A program made the position numbers and the translations under genes. Positions 1-8,297 of a stretch of 64,000 nucleotides of DNA are shown here, piece after piece. The notes under the pieces are model-generated. The model was not told the origin of the DNA. It did no database searches and saw nothing but the letters and a program-made list of their open reading frames with translations. The stretch lies in assembly GCA_035314825.1 (NCBI GenBank), contig DATFYX010000002.1, positions 1 through 64,000 on the forward strand, read 5' to 3'. Positions within the stretch are counted from its first letter, which is position 1. Each line of letters begins with the position of its first letter. This DNA comes from Candidatus Eremiobacteraceae bacterium. GTDB lineage: Bacteria > Vulcanimicrobiota > Vulcanimicrobiia > Eremiobacterales > Eremiobacteraceae.

Positions 1-80
1 TGCGCGTTGTACAGTATGAGCGCTCCGGCGAGCGCCGCGATGGCCGCGCCGCCGGCTATGGGCAGCATCCTTGCGTTCAT
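1..80 (-). CDS. Partial gene, N-terminus only (signal peptide or membrane anchor)
   Basis: A reading frame starts at ATG 80 on the minus strand, six bases after a good Shine-Dalgarno sequence (GGGAGG), and runs off the left edge of the window. The 26 visible residues have a short basic start (MNAR) followed by an uninterrupted stretch of Ala, Gly, Leu and Ile, so they form a signal peptide or N-terminal membrane anchor. Nothing more can be said about function. It is divergent from the sigma/anti-sigma pair and could be one of its targets, which is only a guess. Confidence 0.55.
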   Translation of the reverse strand, partial: MNARMLPIAGGAAIAALAGALILYNA

Positions 81-286
81 TGGTCGCCTCCCTGGTGGCA
101 AGTGACACCCGCATAACGGGCCGCGATGAATGTCGGATGAGAGGTGCTGACAGCTGCCATCCGCGCACTGGCTCGCGCCGTTCCATAGAGGACATGTGCA
201 CGCTCGGGCTGGCGCAACGACCCACGCTGATCGGAACCTGGCACACACCGGGAGATGCGCCGCGCGCGCTCGAACCGCGCCGCTAC

Positions 287-823
287 ATGAGCGATGACGC
301 CGCGCTGATCGAGCGCGTGAGCCGTGGCGACGGAGATGCGTTTGCGCAGCTCTACGACCGCCACGCGGCGCTGGTCTTCGGCGTGGCGCGGCGCATCCTC
401 GGCAACCCGACTCAGGCCGAGGATGTCGCCCAATCCGTGTTCCTCCAGGTCTGGTCGCGGCCGGCCTCGTTCCAAGGCGGCAACTTCTCGGCGTGGGTGG
501 CGACCGTGGCGCGCAACGCCTCGATCGATATCTTGCGCAGCGCCGCCGTGCGCACGCGCGAGCCTGAGATGCCGGTGGACCTGCCCTCCGATGTCGATCT
601 CGATGACGAAGTGTTCGGACGAGTGCGCGCGTCCGCGGTCAACAGCGCGCTCGCGTCGCTGCCGACGGATCAGCGCGAGGCGATCGAACGCGCGTATTTC
701 GAAGGGCTGTCATACCGCGAGGTCGCCGAGAAACTCGGCGAACCGCTGGGCACCATCAAGAGCCGCATCCGCGCCGGGTTGCGCCGCTTGATGGATGCGC
801 TCGGCGAGGTGCAGACGACGTGA
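287..823 (+). CDS. ECF-type RNA polymerase sigma factor
   Basis: 178 residues, the usual size for an extracytoplasmic-function sigma factor. Region 2 spans about residues 15-80, with the AEDVAQSVFLQVW core-binding segment near 44-56. Region 4 spans about 124-168, with a helix-turn-helix running through LSYREVAEKLGEPLGTIKSR. The open frame reaches upstream to 71, but those residues do not look like a sigma factor, so I start at ATG 287 (MSDDAAL). The stop overlaps the start of the anti-sigma gene (TGATG), the normal arrangement for a sigma/anti-sigma pair. It probably responds to an envelope or oxidative signal relayed by its partner; the signal cannot be read from the sequence. Confidence 0.92.
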   Translation: MSDDAALIERVSRGDGDAFAQLYDRHAALVFGVARRILGNPTQAEDVAQSVFLQVWSRPASFQGGNFSAWVATVARNASIDILRSAAVRTREPEMPVDLPSDVDLDDEVFGRVRASAVNSALASLPTDQREAIERAYFEGLSYREVAEKLGEPLGTIKSRIRAGLRRLMDALGEVQTT

Positions 824-1503
824 TGGACGAGCGCGATCAGCAGATGCAAGAACTCATCGAGCTCTATGCCCTGGGCGGCTTAGAGCCGGAAGAGCGCGCG
901 TTGGTGGAAGCTTATCTAAAGAAGGAAGGCAGCGCGCAGGTGCTCGCCCGCGGGCGGCTGGCCGCATATGCGTTGTCCGTCAGCGTCGAGCAGCAGCCGC
1001 CAGCGGCGCTGCGCGAGCGCATCCTGTCGGCCGCGGCGGCGGCGGCACGCAAGGCCCCCGCGACCGTGACACCGCTTCGACCGGCGTTTTGGATGCAGCC
1101 CGGTTGGCTCGCCGCGGCGGCAGCGGTCGTCATCGTCGTGTTCGCCGCGACGTGGGCGTTCGAATCGGGCATGTTCGGCGGACGCAGCTGGGCGGTGGGG
1201 TGTACGACGACTGCGACGCCGTGCACGGTCAACGGTCGCGTGGTCGCGGCCGGCGGCGCGTTGCGGCTTGAGACGCATGGTCTGCAGCCGCTGCCTGCGG
1301 GTAAAGTATATCAAGCGTGGTACATCCGCGCCGGCGCCAAGCCGACGCCCGCGCCGACGTTCAATCCCGACGCACATGGCGATGCGACGGTCGTGCTTCC
1401 GGTCGGTGCCGAAAAAGGTTTGACGGTCGCGGTGACGATCGAACCCCCCGGCGGGTCAACGGCGCCGACGACCAAGCCGATACTGGTGGCGTCCATCAAT
1501 TAG
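823..1503 (+). CDS. RskA-type transmembrane anti-sigma factor
   Basis: 226 residues. The cytoplasmic N-terminus (about 1-85, with ELIELYALGGLEPEE near the start) resembles the anti-sigma domain of the RskA/anti-sigma-K family and lacks the zinc motif of ZAS proteins. One membrane helix lies at about 92-113 (Ala/Val-rich). The remaining ~110 residues are extracytoplasmic and contain the YQAWYI and PTF-NPDAHGDATV pattern typical of RskA C-terminal domains. ATG 823 overlaps the sigma factor stop, so the two are translationally coupled. Family knowledge says it holds the sigma factor inactive at the membrane until proteolysed. Confidence 0.88.
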   Translation: MDERDQQMQELIELYALGGLEPEERALVEAYLKKEGSAQVLARGRLAAYALSVSVEQQPPAALRERILSAAAAAARKAPATVTPLRPAFWMQPGWLAAAAAVVIVVFAATWAFESGMFGGRSWAVGCTTTATPCTVNGRVVAAGGALRLETHGLQPLPAGKVYQAWYIRAGAKPTPAPTFNPDAHGDATVVLPVGAEKGLTVAVTIEPPGGSTAPTTKPILVASIN

Positions 1504-1593
1504 CGGCCCGCGGTCCGCAGGGTAATCGAGCGCCGCCCAGCAAGCCAGCGCTCCGAAATCGAGCGCGGGGCGGGGATTGGGAGACACCACATC

Positions 1594-2865
1594 ATGGCGA
1601 TCACATTAGCGAAGACGGGCCGGTCGAATTTCGCGGACTGGTATGTCGAGAATCGGCGCCGTTCGGCGTCGCTCTTCGACATGGTGTCGCCGGAGGCGTA
1701 CGCGAGCCGTCCGATCCCGCTGCGCCATCCCGTCCGCTTCTACGAAGGCCATCTGCCGGCGTTCAGCTTCATCACGCTTGCCAAAGATGCGGTCGGCGAA
1801 CCGAGCATTGACGAGCCGATGGAGCGGCTCTTTTATCGCGGCATCGACCCGTCGACCGCCGATGCCGCAAAACAGAGCGCGCCGCAGCAGTGGCCGGAAC
1901 GAGCTGCAGTGCAAGCGCTGGCGCAGCGCTGGGATGCGGCGGTGTTGCAGATCCTGGCCAAGGCCGATGCCGACCCCGTGGTGGTGACGCCGCGCGTCAA
2001 AGAAGCGATCTACACGATCCTCGAGCACGAGCCGATGCATCACGAGACGCTCTTGTACATGCTGCACCGCTTGCCGTTGGCAGAGAAACGCCGCCCGCAC
2101 GACGTCCTGGCGCCGATTCCCGGCGGCAAACCCCCTGCGCAGGCGCGCCTGCGCGTGCCCGCTGGGCGTGCGACGTTGGGCGCATCGCCCGAACAAGCCG
2201 AATTCGGCTGGGATAACGAGTTCCGAGAGACCGTCGTCGACGTGCCGGCCTTTGAGATCGACAAGCACAGCGTGACCAACGCCGACTACCTCGAGTTCGT
2301 CGAAAAGGGCGGCGGCGCGATTCCGCCGTTTTGGATCCAGCGCGACGGCAGGTGGATGCAGACGACGATGTTCTCGGAGCTCCCGCTGCCGCCCGCATGG
2401 CCGGTCTACGTGTCGCAAGAGCAGGCCAGCGCGTATGCCCGTTGGCGCGGCGCGCGTCTGATGACCGAGCCCGAATTCCATCGCGCGGCCTACGGCACGC
2501 CCGAGGGCACTGAGCGCAGCCAGCCTTGGGGCGATGAGGCGCCGTCATCGAAACGCGGCAACTTCGGATTCGATCACTGGGATCCGGTCGCAGCCGGGTC
2601 CTATCCCGATGGCGCGAGCGCGTGGGGCGTCGAGGACCTGGTCGGGAACGGATGGGAGTGGACCTCGACGGTCTTCGCCCCGTTGCCCGGCTTCGAGCGC
2701 ATGGTCTCCTATCCGGGCTACTCGGCGGACTTCTTCGATGGCGAGCACTATGTGATGAAAGGTGCGTCGCCGGTCACAGCGCGCGAGCTCGTCCGGCGCA
2801 GCTTGCGGAATTGGTTCCGGCCGAACTATCCGTACGTCTACGCGAAGTTCCGCCTGACCTATTGA
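1594..2865 (+). CDS. egtB: EgtB-like sulfoxide synthase (DinB plus FGE-sulfatase domains)
   Basis: 423 residues. An N-terminal DinB-like helical domain (about 5-160) is followed by a formylglycine-generating-enzyme fold (about 165-420). The three histidines that hold iron in EgtB enzymes appear with the right spacing: His53 in FYEGHLPAF, and His145 and His149 in EHEPMHHETLLYM. EgtB joins cysteine or gamma-glutamylcysteine to trimethylhistidine in ergothioneine synthesis. No egtD methyltransferase, egtA, egtC or egtE lies nearby, and no senB or senC selenoneine genes either, so the exact substrate is open. It stands alone, 90 bases after the anti-sigma gene and possibly under the same sigma factor. 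Confidence 0.82.
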   Translation: MAITLAKTGRSNFADWYVENRRRSASLFDMVSPEAYASRPIPLRHPVRFYEGHLPAFSFITLAKDAVGEPSIDEPMERLFYRGIDPSTADAAKQSAPQQWPERAAVQALAQRWDAAVLQILAKADADPVVVTPRVKEAIYTILEHEPMHHETLLYMLHRLPLAEKRRPHDVLAPIPGGKPPAQARLRVPAGRATLGASPEQAEFGWDNEFRETVVDVPAFEIDKHSVTNADYLEFVEKGGGAIPPFWIQRDGRWMQTTMFSELPLPPAWPVYVSQEQASAYARWRGARLMTEPEFHRAAYGTPEGTERSQPWGDEAPSSKRGNFGFDHWDPVAAGSYPDGASAWGVEDLVGNGWEWTSTVFAPLPGFERMVSYPGYSADFFDGEHYVMKGASPVTARELVRRSLRNWFRPNYPYVYAKFRLTY

Positions 2866-2878
2866 CCTCTGCGCTGCG

Positions 2879-2902
2879 CGTCACGCACGGGCGAGCGTGA
2901 CG
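2879..2902. repeat. Inverted repeat after egtB
   Basis: CGTCACGC at 2879-2886 is the exact reverse complement of GCGTGACG at 2895-2902, giving an 8-bp stem with an 8-base loop, 13 bases after the egtB stop. There is no T-run, so it is at best a weak terminator or an mRNA 3'-end stabiliser. Confidence 0.4.
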
Positions 2903-2912
2903 TGCGTTCAAG

Positions 2913-2940
2913 TTGACGCAGCTTTCCGCTCTGCGACAAT
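2913..2940 (+). promoter_or_regulatory. Sigma-70-like promoter for the 97-residue gene
   Basis: TTGACG (2913-2918), a 16-base spacer and GACAAT (2935-2940) form a plausible housekeeping promoter. Transcription would start near 2947, about 47 bases before the ATG at 2994. Confidence 0.45.
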
Positions 2941-2993
2941 ACCCCCGGGGATTTTGGCCGACCGGCCGATATACGGTTCATGGGGGTACGCAC

Positions 2994-3287
2994 ATGAACG
3001 ACATCAACGACACATGGCCGTACGAAAGCGCGAGAGCCGACCTGATCGCCGAGGTCCGCAAGCATAGGGCAAGCCCGGCGGTTCTACAGTTCTGCATCGA
3101 CGCGTGCAGGCGGCACCTGACCGAGAATACGATAAGCCGCGCCGCAGAGCGCGGCGACGATCCCAATTGGGTGATGAACAAGGCGATCGTCGAAACTATC
3201 TTGGAGCTCGAGAACGAATTCAGTTCGAGTCACGACGGCGCGCTGCAGCAAGCGCTCAAGATCATCCGAGACATCAGCGCGAAGTAG
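2994..3287 (+). CDS. Small hypothetical protein
   Basis: 97 residues, predicted cytosolic and mostly helical. It has an acidic/basic mix and one possible charged pair-rich helix (AERGDDPNWVMNKAIVET). I do not recognise a family. The start at ATG 2994 is preceded by a G-rich segment (GGGGG) and lies downstream of a promoter-like sequence. The longer frame from 2913 would begin inside that promoter, so it was rejected. The gene is convergent with the ketosynthase gene, 6 bases apart. Confidence 0.6.
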   Translation: MNDINDTWPYESARADLIAEVRKHRASPAVLQFCIDACRRHLTENTISRAAERGDDPNWVMNKAIVETILELENEFSSSHDGALQQALKIIRDISAK

Positions 3288-3293
3288 CCGGCG

Positions 3294-4526
3294 TCACGCC
3301 GCCTTGAAGACGAGCGCGGCGTTGAGCCCGCCGAATCCGAAGCTGTTCGAGAGCACCACTTTTTGCCGCAGCGGCATCGGCACCGCCGGCGAATAACGCA
3401 GGTCGCATCCGTCTGCCGGCGTCTCCAGATTGACGGTCGGCACCACGACGCTCTCGCGCAGTCCGAGCGCGCACAGCGCAGCCTCGACCGAGCCGGTCGC
3501 CCCAAGCGCGTGGCCCATCATCCCCTTGATGCCAGACACGATCACGCGGTCGGCCGCATCGCCGAACACCTCGCGGATCGCGCGGCTTTCGGTTGGATCG
3601 TTGAGCGGCGTCGACGAACCGTGCGCGTTGATGTGGTCGACGTCGCTGGGTCGCACCGCCGCGTCGGCCAGCGCGAGCTGCATGGCGCGTTTGGCTTCGC
3701 GCCCATCTTCGCGAGGCGCCGCCATGTGCTGGCCGTCGTTGGTCAGGGCATAGCCGCACAGCTCTGCGTACGGCGTCGCACCGCGCGCGACGACGTCTTC
3801 CTCGCGTTCGAGCAGCATCAGGCACGCCGCTTCAGCCATCACGAAGCCGTCGCGCTGCGCGTCGAACGGCCGGCTAGCGCTTGAGGGATCGCCGTTGCGC
3901 TGCGACATCGACTTGATCACGTCGAACGCGCCGAAGATGAGCGGGGTGAGCGGTACCTCGACGCCGCCGGCCAGCGCGCGGCGCGCGTAGCCGGAGCGCA
4001 CCGCGCGAAACGCCTCGCCGAGCGCGACGGCGCCCGCCGCGCACGAGTTCGAGTTCGAGACCGTCGGCCCATGGATGCCGAACTGGATCGCGATGTTGCA
4101 GCAGGCCGCCGCAGGGAACACCGACAGCGCAAGCATCGGATGCACCGCCTTGATGCCGCGTTCGATGAAGTTGCGGTTCTGCGCCTCGCCGTACGCGGCG
4201 CCGCCAAGCGCGCTTCCGACCCACACGCCGAAGTCGCCGTCATCGCCATTGGGCTCGAAGCGCGCATCTTCGAACGCGAGCCGTGCGGCGGCCAACGAGA
4301 ACTGCGCGAAACGTTCGGAGCGCGCCAGCGCGCGGCGCTCGAGAAATGCGGCCGGATCGAAGTCCTCGACCTGGCCCGCGACTTTGGAACGGAACGGTGC
4401 GGGATCGAAACGATCGAGACTGCGCACGCCGCGTTTGCCCTCAAGCGCGCCGCGCCACAAGCTTTCGCGTCCGATGCCGATCGGCGTGATGGCGCCGATA
4501 CCGGTGATGTAGACCCTGTTATTCAC
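3294..4526 (-). CDS. Beta-ketoacyl-ACP synthase II-like (FabF/KAS family)
   Basis: 410 residues, the full length of FabF-type condensing enzymes. The catalytic triad is Cys162 (in SNSCAAGAVALG), His302 (INAHGSSTPLND) and His339 (GMMGHALGATGS), matching the FabF numbering almost exactly. These enzymes condense malonyl-ACP onto an acyl chain. The start is GTG 4526, which overlaps the stop of the SRPBCC gene (GTGA). It is the last gene of a coupled trio with an FAD oxidoreductase and an SRPBCC cyclase-like protein and has no other fatty-acid genes beside it. A specialised polyketide or modified-lipid role is therefore more likely than general fatty-acid elongation, although that is inference. 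Confidence 0.9.
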   Translation of the reverse strand: MNNRVYITGIGAITPIGIGRESLWRGALEGKRGVRSLDRFDPAPFRSKVAGQVEDFDPAAFLERRALARSERFAQFSLAAARLAFEDARFEPNGDDGDFGVWVGSALGGAAYGEAQNRNFIERGIKAVHPMLALSVFPAAACCNIAIQFGIHGPTVSNSNSCAAGAVALGEAFRAVRSGYARRALAGGVEVPLTPLIFGAFDVIKSMSQRNGDPSSASRPFDAQRDGFVMAEAACLMLLEREEDVVARGATPYAELCGYALTNDGQHMAAPREDGREAKRAMQLALADAAVRPSDVDHINAHGSSTPLNDPTESRAIREVFGDAADRVIVSGIKGMMGHALGATGSVEAALCALGLRESVVVPTVNLETPADGCDLRYSPAVPMPLRQKVVLSNSFGFGGLNAALVFKAA

Positions 4527-4972
4527 GTCGTCGCCTCTGCTAGCTCTTTCATGCGTGCGAGCGTCTGGCCCGCGATGCTTTGGATGAAGAAATCCCCGAT
4601 GATGCGCTTGCCGATCCACGGGCCGAACACCGGAATGCGTTTGAAATCGAGCTCGTGGATGATGCTGACCCGCGTGCCGCCCTGGATCGGCGCGAACGTC
4701 CACGCGACCTCCATTCCGGCAGTCCAGCCTGAAAGGTGCGTGAATTCGATGCGCGGCGTGCTCGGATCAAGGCGCTGCTCGGTCTCCCAGCGCACGGGGA
4801 TCCAACCGCGCCTCGCCGCCATGACCGCGATCCGCTCGCGCGGCGTCTCACGCGTGACGGTCACGTAGCGGTAGTGCGGCAGCAGTGCCGGCCAGCGGCC
4901 GATGTCCTGTGCGAGCTCGTAGATGCGCTGCGGCGGAGCGGCGATGTCGATGCTGCGCAGCGCATGCATCAT
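4523..4972 (-). CDS. SRPBCC/polyketide-cyclase-like protein
   Basis: 149 residues. It has the START/SRPBCC pattern: an N-terminal IDIAAPPQRIYELAQDI segment, alternating strands through the middle and a long amphipathic C-terminal helix (FFIQSIAGQTLARMKELAEA). Relatives include aromatase/cyclases that shape polyketide chains, and RatA/Coq10-like lipid or quinone binders. I start at ATG 4972, which overlaps the oxidoreductase stop (ATGA); the longer frame to 4987 is unlikely. Its position between a flavin oxidoreductase and a ketosynthase favours the cyclase reading. A distant relative lies at 52717-53166. Confidence 0.8.
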   Translation of the reverse strand: MMHALRSIDIAAPPQRIYELAQDIGRWPALLPHYRYVTVTRETPRERIAVMAARRGWIPVRWETEQRLDPSTPRIEFTHLSGWTAGMEVAWTFAPIQGGTRVSIIHELDFKRIPVFGPWIGKRIIGDFFIQSIAGQTLARMKELAEATT

Positions 4973-6126
4973 GCGATGAGATCCCACACCAGCGCGAGCC
5001 TGCGGCTATCCGGGACCGAACCGGCCACGACTTCGAGCAACTGGTCGGCAAGCTCCGGCCGACGCGCGAGCTTGCGCGCCGCGCGTCCGCGCAGCCAGCG
5101 CACGCGAAGCAGCGAGTCCACGGCGCGCGCGATGATGCGCGTCCGGCGCACCGCGGCTGCGCGCACGGAGACGTAGCGCTGGGCCGTGACGCGCCAATCC
5201 CCACCCATCGCAAGCGCCGTCGCCGCATCGGCGGACGCTTCGGACAACTCGAGCGCGAGCGCGATGCCCTGGCCCAGGAATGGATCGAAGAGCTCGGCCG
5301 CATCGCCGGCGAGCACGATGCGCCGTGCTATCTGCGTGCTCGCGCGATACGCGAGCGGACCAACCGCGACCCGCCGCTGCAGCGCGTCGAGCCGTAAGCC
5401 GCAGCGTCCGTCGCTCAGGCGGCGCGCCGCGGCGTCGGCTTGGTCGTCGCCGAGCGGCTCAGGAAGGACGAGCATGACGTTGGTCAATCCGCCGCCCAGC
5501 GGGTTGCGCGCGTAATAGCCGTCCTGGCCCACGAACATCTCGACCTCGTCGCTCTCGGACGGCGTTTCCAGATGGCCGCCCACCGCCCAGCGCCCACCGC
5601 GCCGCTGGCGGCCGGCCATGCGGGTGCGTTGTGCGACGGCCGACCACGCGCCGTCCGCGCCGACGAGCGCGCGGGCGGCGATATGGTGCATTTCGCCGGC
5701 GGCATCGCGGTAGCTCGCAATGATCCCGTCATCGTTCTCGATCGCCGTCACGTACGTTCCGAGCACCACGCGTGCACCGGCCTTCGAAGCCTCATCCGCA
5801 ACTAGCGTGTCAAGATCGGATCGCGCGATCGCAAGGCCGCCCTGGCCGGGAAGCCGCATCAGTACCGGCGCGATGCCGAAGCCGGAGATGCGCAGCGACG
5901 CGAGCGCGTGAGCGCGAGCTCGAACGCACTCGAGCAGTCCTAGGGTTGCGAGGGACGCGAGCGTCGCCGGGCTGAGGTACTCTCCGCATACCTTGGTGCG
6001 CGGCATGCGCGAGCGTTCCATCAGAATCACGTCCGCGCCGCGGCGAGCCAGGCGCAGCGCGACGCTCGCACCGGCGGGGCCCGCACCCACCACGGCGACG
6101 TCGCACCGCAACTCCGTCGGTGCCAT
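4969..6126 (-). CDS. FAD-dependent oxidoreductase, geranylgeranyl-reductase-like
   Basis: 385 residues. An FAD-binding GxGxxG motif (VAVVGAGPAGASVALRLA) starts near residue 10, and the second flavin motif (GDAAELFDPFLGQGIALALE) lies near 283, as in the geranylgeranyl reductase/p-hydroxybenzoate hydroxylase superfamily. The segment KVCGEYLSP near residue 45 is also typical of the reductase group. It could reduce isoprenoid or polyene double bonds, or hydroxylate an aromatic intermediate. It is coupled by a 4-base overlap to the SRPBCC gene, so it probably acts in the same pathway. Confidence 0.85.
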   Translation of the reverse strand: MAPTELRCDVAVVGAGPAGASVALRLARRGADVILMERSRMPRTKVCGEYLSPATLASLATLGLLECVRARAHALASLRISGFGIAPVLMRLPGQGGLAIARSDLDTLVADEASKAGARVVLGTYVTAIENDDGIIASYRDAAGEMHHIAARALVGADGAWSAVAQRTRMAGRQRRGGRWAVGGHLETPSESDEVEMFVGQDGYYARNPLGGGLTNVMLVLPEPLGDDQADAAARRLSDGRCGLRLDALQRRVAVGPLAYRASTQIARRIVLAGDAAELFDPFLGQGIALALELSEASADAATALAMGGDWRVTAQRYVSVRAAAVRRTRIIARAVDSLLRVRWLRGRAARKLARRPELADQLLEVVAGSVPDSRRLALVWDLIA

Positions 6127-6134
6127 ATGCGCCC

Positions 6135-6644
6135 CTAGCCCGCTACTCGTCGCGCCTCGTTTCGTACTGAGCGCGCCGGCATCATCATCGCGATGTAGCC
6201 GGCTCCCCAGAAGACCAGCGCGAGCAGCATCGCGCCGCCTGCCGTCGCTCCCAGCACGACGCTATCGACCGACCCGACGGTGTGGATCTGATACGGATTC
6301 CACTCGCTGCCGTCGCCCGTCGCGGTGTCGATGACGGCCACGACCCGGTACGCGCGCAGATCGGAGAGCGCCGGCGCGACATGGACGGAGGCGGCTTGAG
6401 CATGTGTGCCCACCGGCTCACCGAACTCATACGGCGGCAGGCCATTGCCGTTGGAGATGAACGGCTGAGCGAGGTAATAGCCGCTCACCAGCGCGTAGCC
6501 GCGGTGCGGTGCGTCCGCGCCGGCGATCGACACGATCGAGCGCGGCCACGGCGCAAACCCGGCGAGAGCGAGCGCCGCATACGCCGCTATCAGCACCACC
6601 GCGATGGCGGCAGCCACGCGAAGGCGCGCGGTTACCGGCGCCAT
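6135..6644 (-). CDS. Hypothetical membrane protein with two helices
   Basis: 169 residues: a membrane helix near 8-30 (Ala/Val/Leu-rich), about 95 residues probably outside the membrane, and a second helix near 130-152 (GGAMLLALVFWGAGYIAMMM). A short basic tail follows. No family recognised. ATG 6644 is chosen because GGAG lies five bases upstream; a TTG at 6662 would overlap pruA. It sits between pruA and the oxidoreductase with gaps of about 10 bases on each side, so it belongs to the same transcript. Confidence 0.7.
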   Translation of the reverse strand: MAPVTARLRVAAAIAVVLIAAYAALALAGFAPWPRSIVSIAGADAPHRGYALVSGYYLAQPFISNGNGLPPYEFGEPVGTHAQAASVHVAPALSDLRAYRVVAVIDTATGDGSEWNPYQIHTVGSVDSVVLGATAGGAMLLALVFWGAGYIAMMMPARSVRNEARRVAG

Positions 6645-6654
6645 CTGCGCTCCA

Positions 6655-8223
6655 TCAGCCAACTTTTTCGCTCACGCTCTTCGCCTGCAGGAAGAGCAGC
6701 AGATAGTCGGGTCCGCCGGCTTTGGAGTCGGTCCCGGACATATTGAAGCCGCCGAAAGGATGCGCGCCGACCATCGCGCCCGTGCACTTGCGGTTGAAAT
6801 AGAGGTTGCCGACGTGGAACTCATCGCGTGCGCGCTCGAGCTTCGACTGATCCTTCGAATAGACCGCGCCGGTGAGGCCGAACTCCGTGTTGTTCGCGAT
6901 GCGCAGCGCGTCGTCGTAATCCACGGCCTTGATGACCGCGAGCACGGGACCGAAGATCTCCTCTTGCGCGATCTTCGCGTCCGGTTTGACGTCGGCGATG
7001 ACGGTGGGCTGCACGAAGTATCCGTCGCCCGGCGCGCGTCCTCCGCCGGCGACCAGCCTGCCTTCTTTCTTGCCTTCCTCTATATACGCTTCGATCTTCT
7101 TGCGCGAGCCTTCGTTGACGACCGGACCCATGTAGTTGGCCGGGTCTGCGGGATCGCCGACCGCGATCGACCCGACGCGTTGCGTCAGCCGCTTGACGAA
7201 CTCGTCGTACACCGGCGCCTCGACGATCGCGCGCGAGCACGCTGAGCATTTCTGGCCCTGGAAACCGAACGCCGAAACGGCGACACCCTCGACCGCGGCG
7301 TCCAGATCGGCATCGGCGGCCACCACGATCGAATCCTTGCCGCCCATCTCGGCGACCACGCGCTTGATCCAGATCTGGCCCGGATGAGGCGACGCCGCGA
7401 GCTGGTTGACGCGAAGCCCGACCTCTTTGCTGCCGGTGAACGAGATGAAGCGCACCCGCGGATGCTCGACGAGCAGATCGCCGATCTCCGAGCCCGACCC
7501 GGTGAGCAGATTGACGACGCCTGGCGGCATGCCGGCCTGTTCCAGCAGCTCGACGAACTTGTACGCGATGACCGGCGAATCGCTCGAGGGCTTGAGCACG
7601 ACGGTGTTGCCGGTCACGACCGCGGCCGACGTCATGCCGGCCATAATCGCGAACGCGAAATTCCACGGCGGGATGACCACGCCGACGCCCAGCGGGATGT
7701 ACATCATCGCGTTTTTCTCGCCTGGCACCGGCGTCACTGGGTGCGGTCCGGCGAGGCGCAGCATCTCGCGCGCGTAGTACTCGAGGAAATCGATGCCTTC
7801 GGCGACGTCGCCGTCGGCCTCGGGCCAGCTCTTGCCGACCTCCGCCACGAGCAGCGCGTCCAACTCGAAGCGGCGGCGGCGCACCCGCTCGGCGGCCTTG
7901 AAGAGCAGCTCAGCGCGTTCTTGCGCCGGCGTCTTGGACCACGTCAGGAACGCCTGTTCCGCTGCGGCGACGGCCTCGCGCGCCTGCGCCTGCGTCGCCT
8001 TTTGCAGCTTGCCGATGATCTCGCTGGGCTTGGCGGGATTGCGCGAGTCGAAGGTGCCGGATCCCCGCACGCGCTGCCCATTGATGATGAGATCGTAAGT
8101 CGTGCCGAACCCGGCGCGGACTGACGCAAGGGCCGCTTGCGCCCTCTGCCGGTTGGACGGATCCTTGAAATCGAGGATCGGTTCATTCTTGAATTCCGAG
8201 ATGCGGTGCGCGACAGTCGCCAT
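6655..8223 (-). CDS. pruA: L-glutamate gamma-semialdehyde (P5C) dehydrogenase
   Basis: 522 residues, the size of the RocA/PruA monofunctional group. The aldehyde dehydrogenase catalytic cysteine lies in FQGQKCSACSR and the general-base glutamate in VAEMGGKDSIVV. The enzyme oxidises glutamate semialdehyde to glutamate in proline and arginine breakdown, in the cytosol with NAD. ATG 8223 is chosen because GGAG lies six bases upstream; ATG 8235 has no such site. No proline dehydrogenase gene is visible in the window. Confidence 0.93.
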   Translation of the reverse strand: MATVAHRISEFKNEPILDFKDPSNRQRAQAALASVRAGFGTTYDLIINGQRVRGSGTFDSRNPAKPSEIIGKLQKATQAQAREAVAAAEQAFLTWSKTPAQERAELLFKAAERVRRRRFELDALLVAEVGKSWPEADGDVAEGIDFLEYYAREMLRLAGPHPVTPVPGEKNAMMYIPLGVGVVIPPWNFAFAIMAGMTSAAVVTGNTVVLKPSSDSPVIAYKFVELLEQAGMPPGVVNLLTGSGSEIGDLLVEHPRVRFISFTGSKEVGLRVNQLAASPHPGQIWIKRVVAEMGGKDSIVVAADADLDAAVEGVAVSAFGFQGQKCSACSRAIVEAPVYDEFVKRLTQRVGSIAVGDPADPANYMGPVVNEGSRKKIEAYIEEGKKEGRLVAGGGRAPGDGYFVQPTVIADVKPDAKIAQEEIFGPVLAVIKAVDYDDALRIANNTEFGLTGAVYSKDQSKLERARDEFHVGNLYFNRKCTGAMVGAHPFGGFNMSGTDSKAGGPDYLLLFLQAKSVSEKVG

Positions 8224-8297
8224 CAATGTCTCCATACTTGTGGTGCCCGAGCGCCGCTCGGGGAGGCCCCCGAGTTCGAGAATCCGCCCGCGCGCCC

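Noticed and set aside
233-238. GGAACC resembling an ECF -35 box upstream of the sigma gene
   Set aside because: No matching -10 element at the right spacing; too weak to annotate as an autoregulated promoter.
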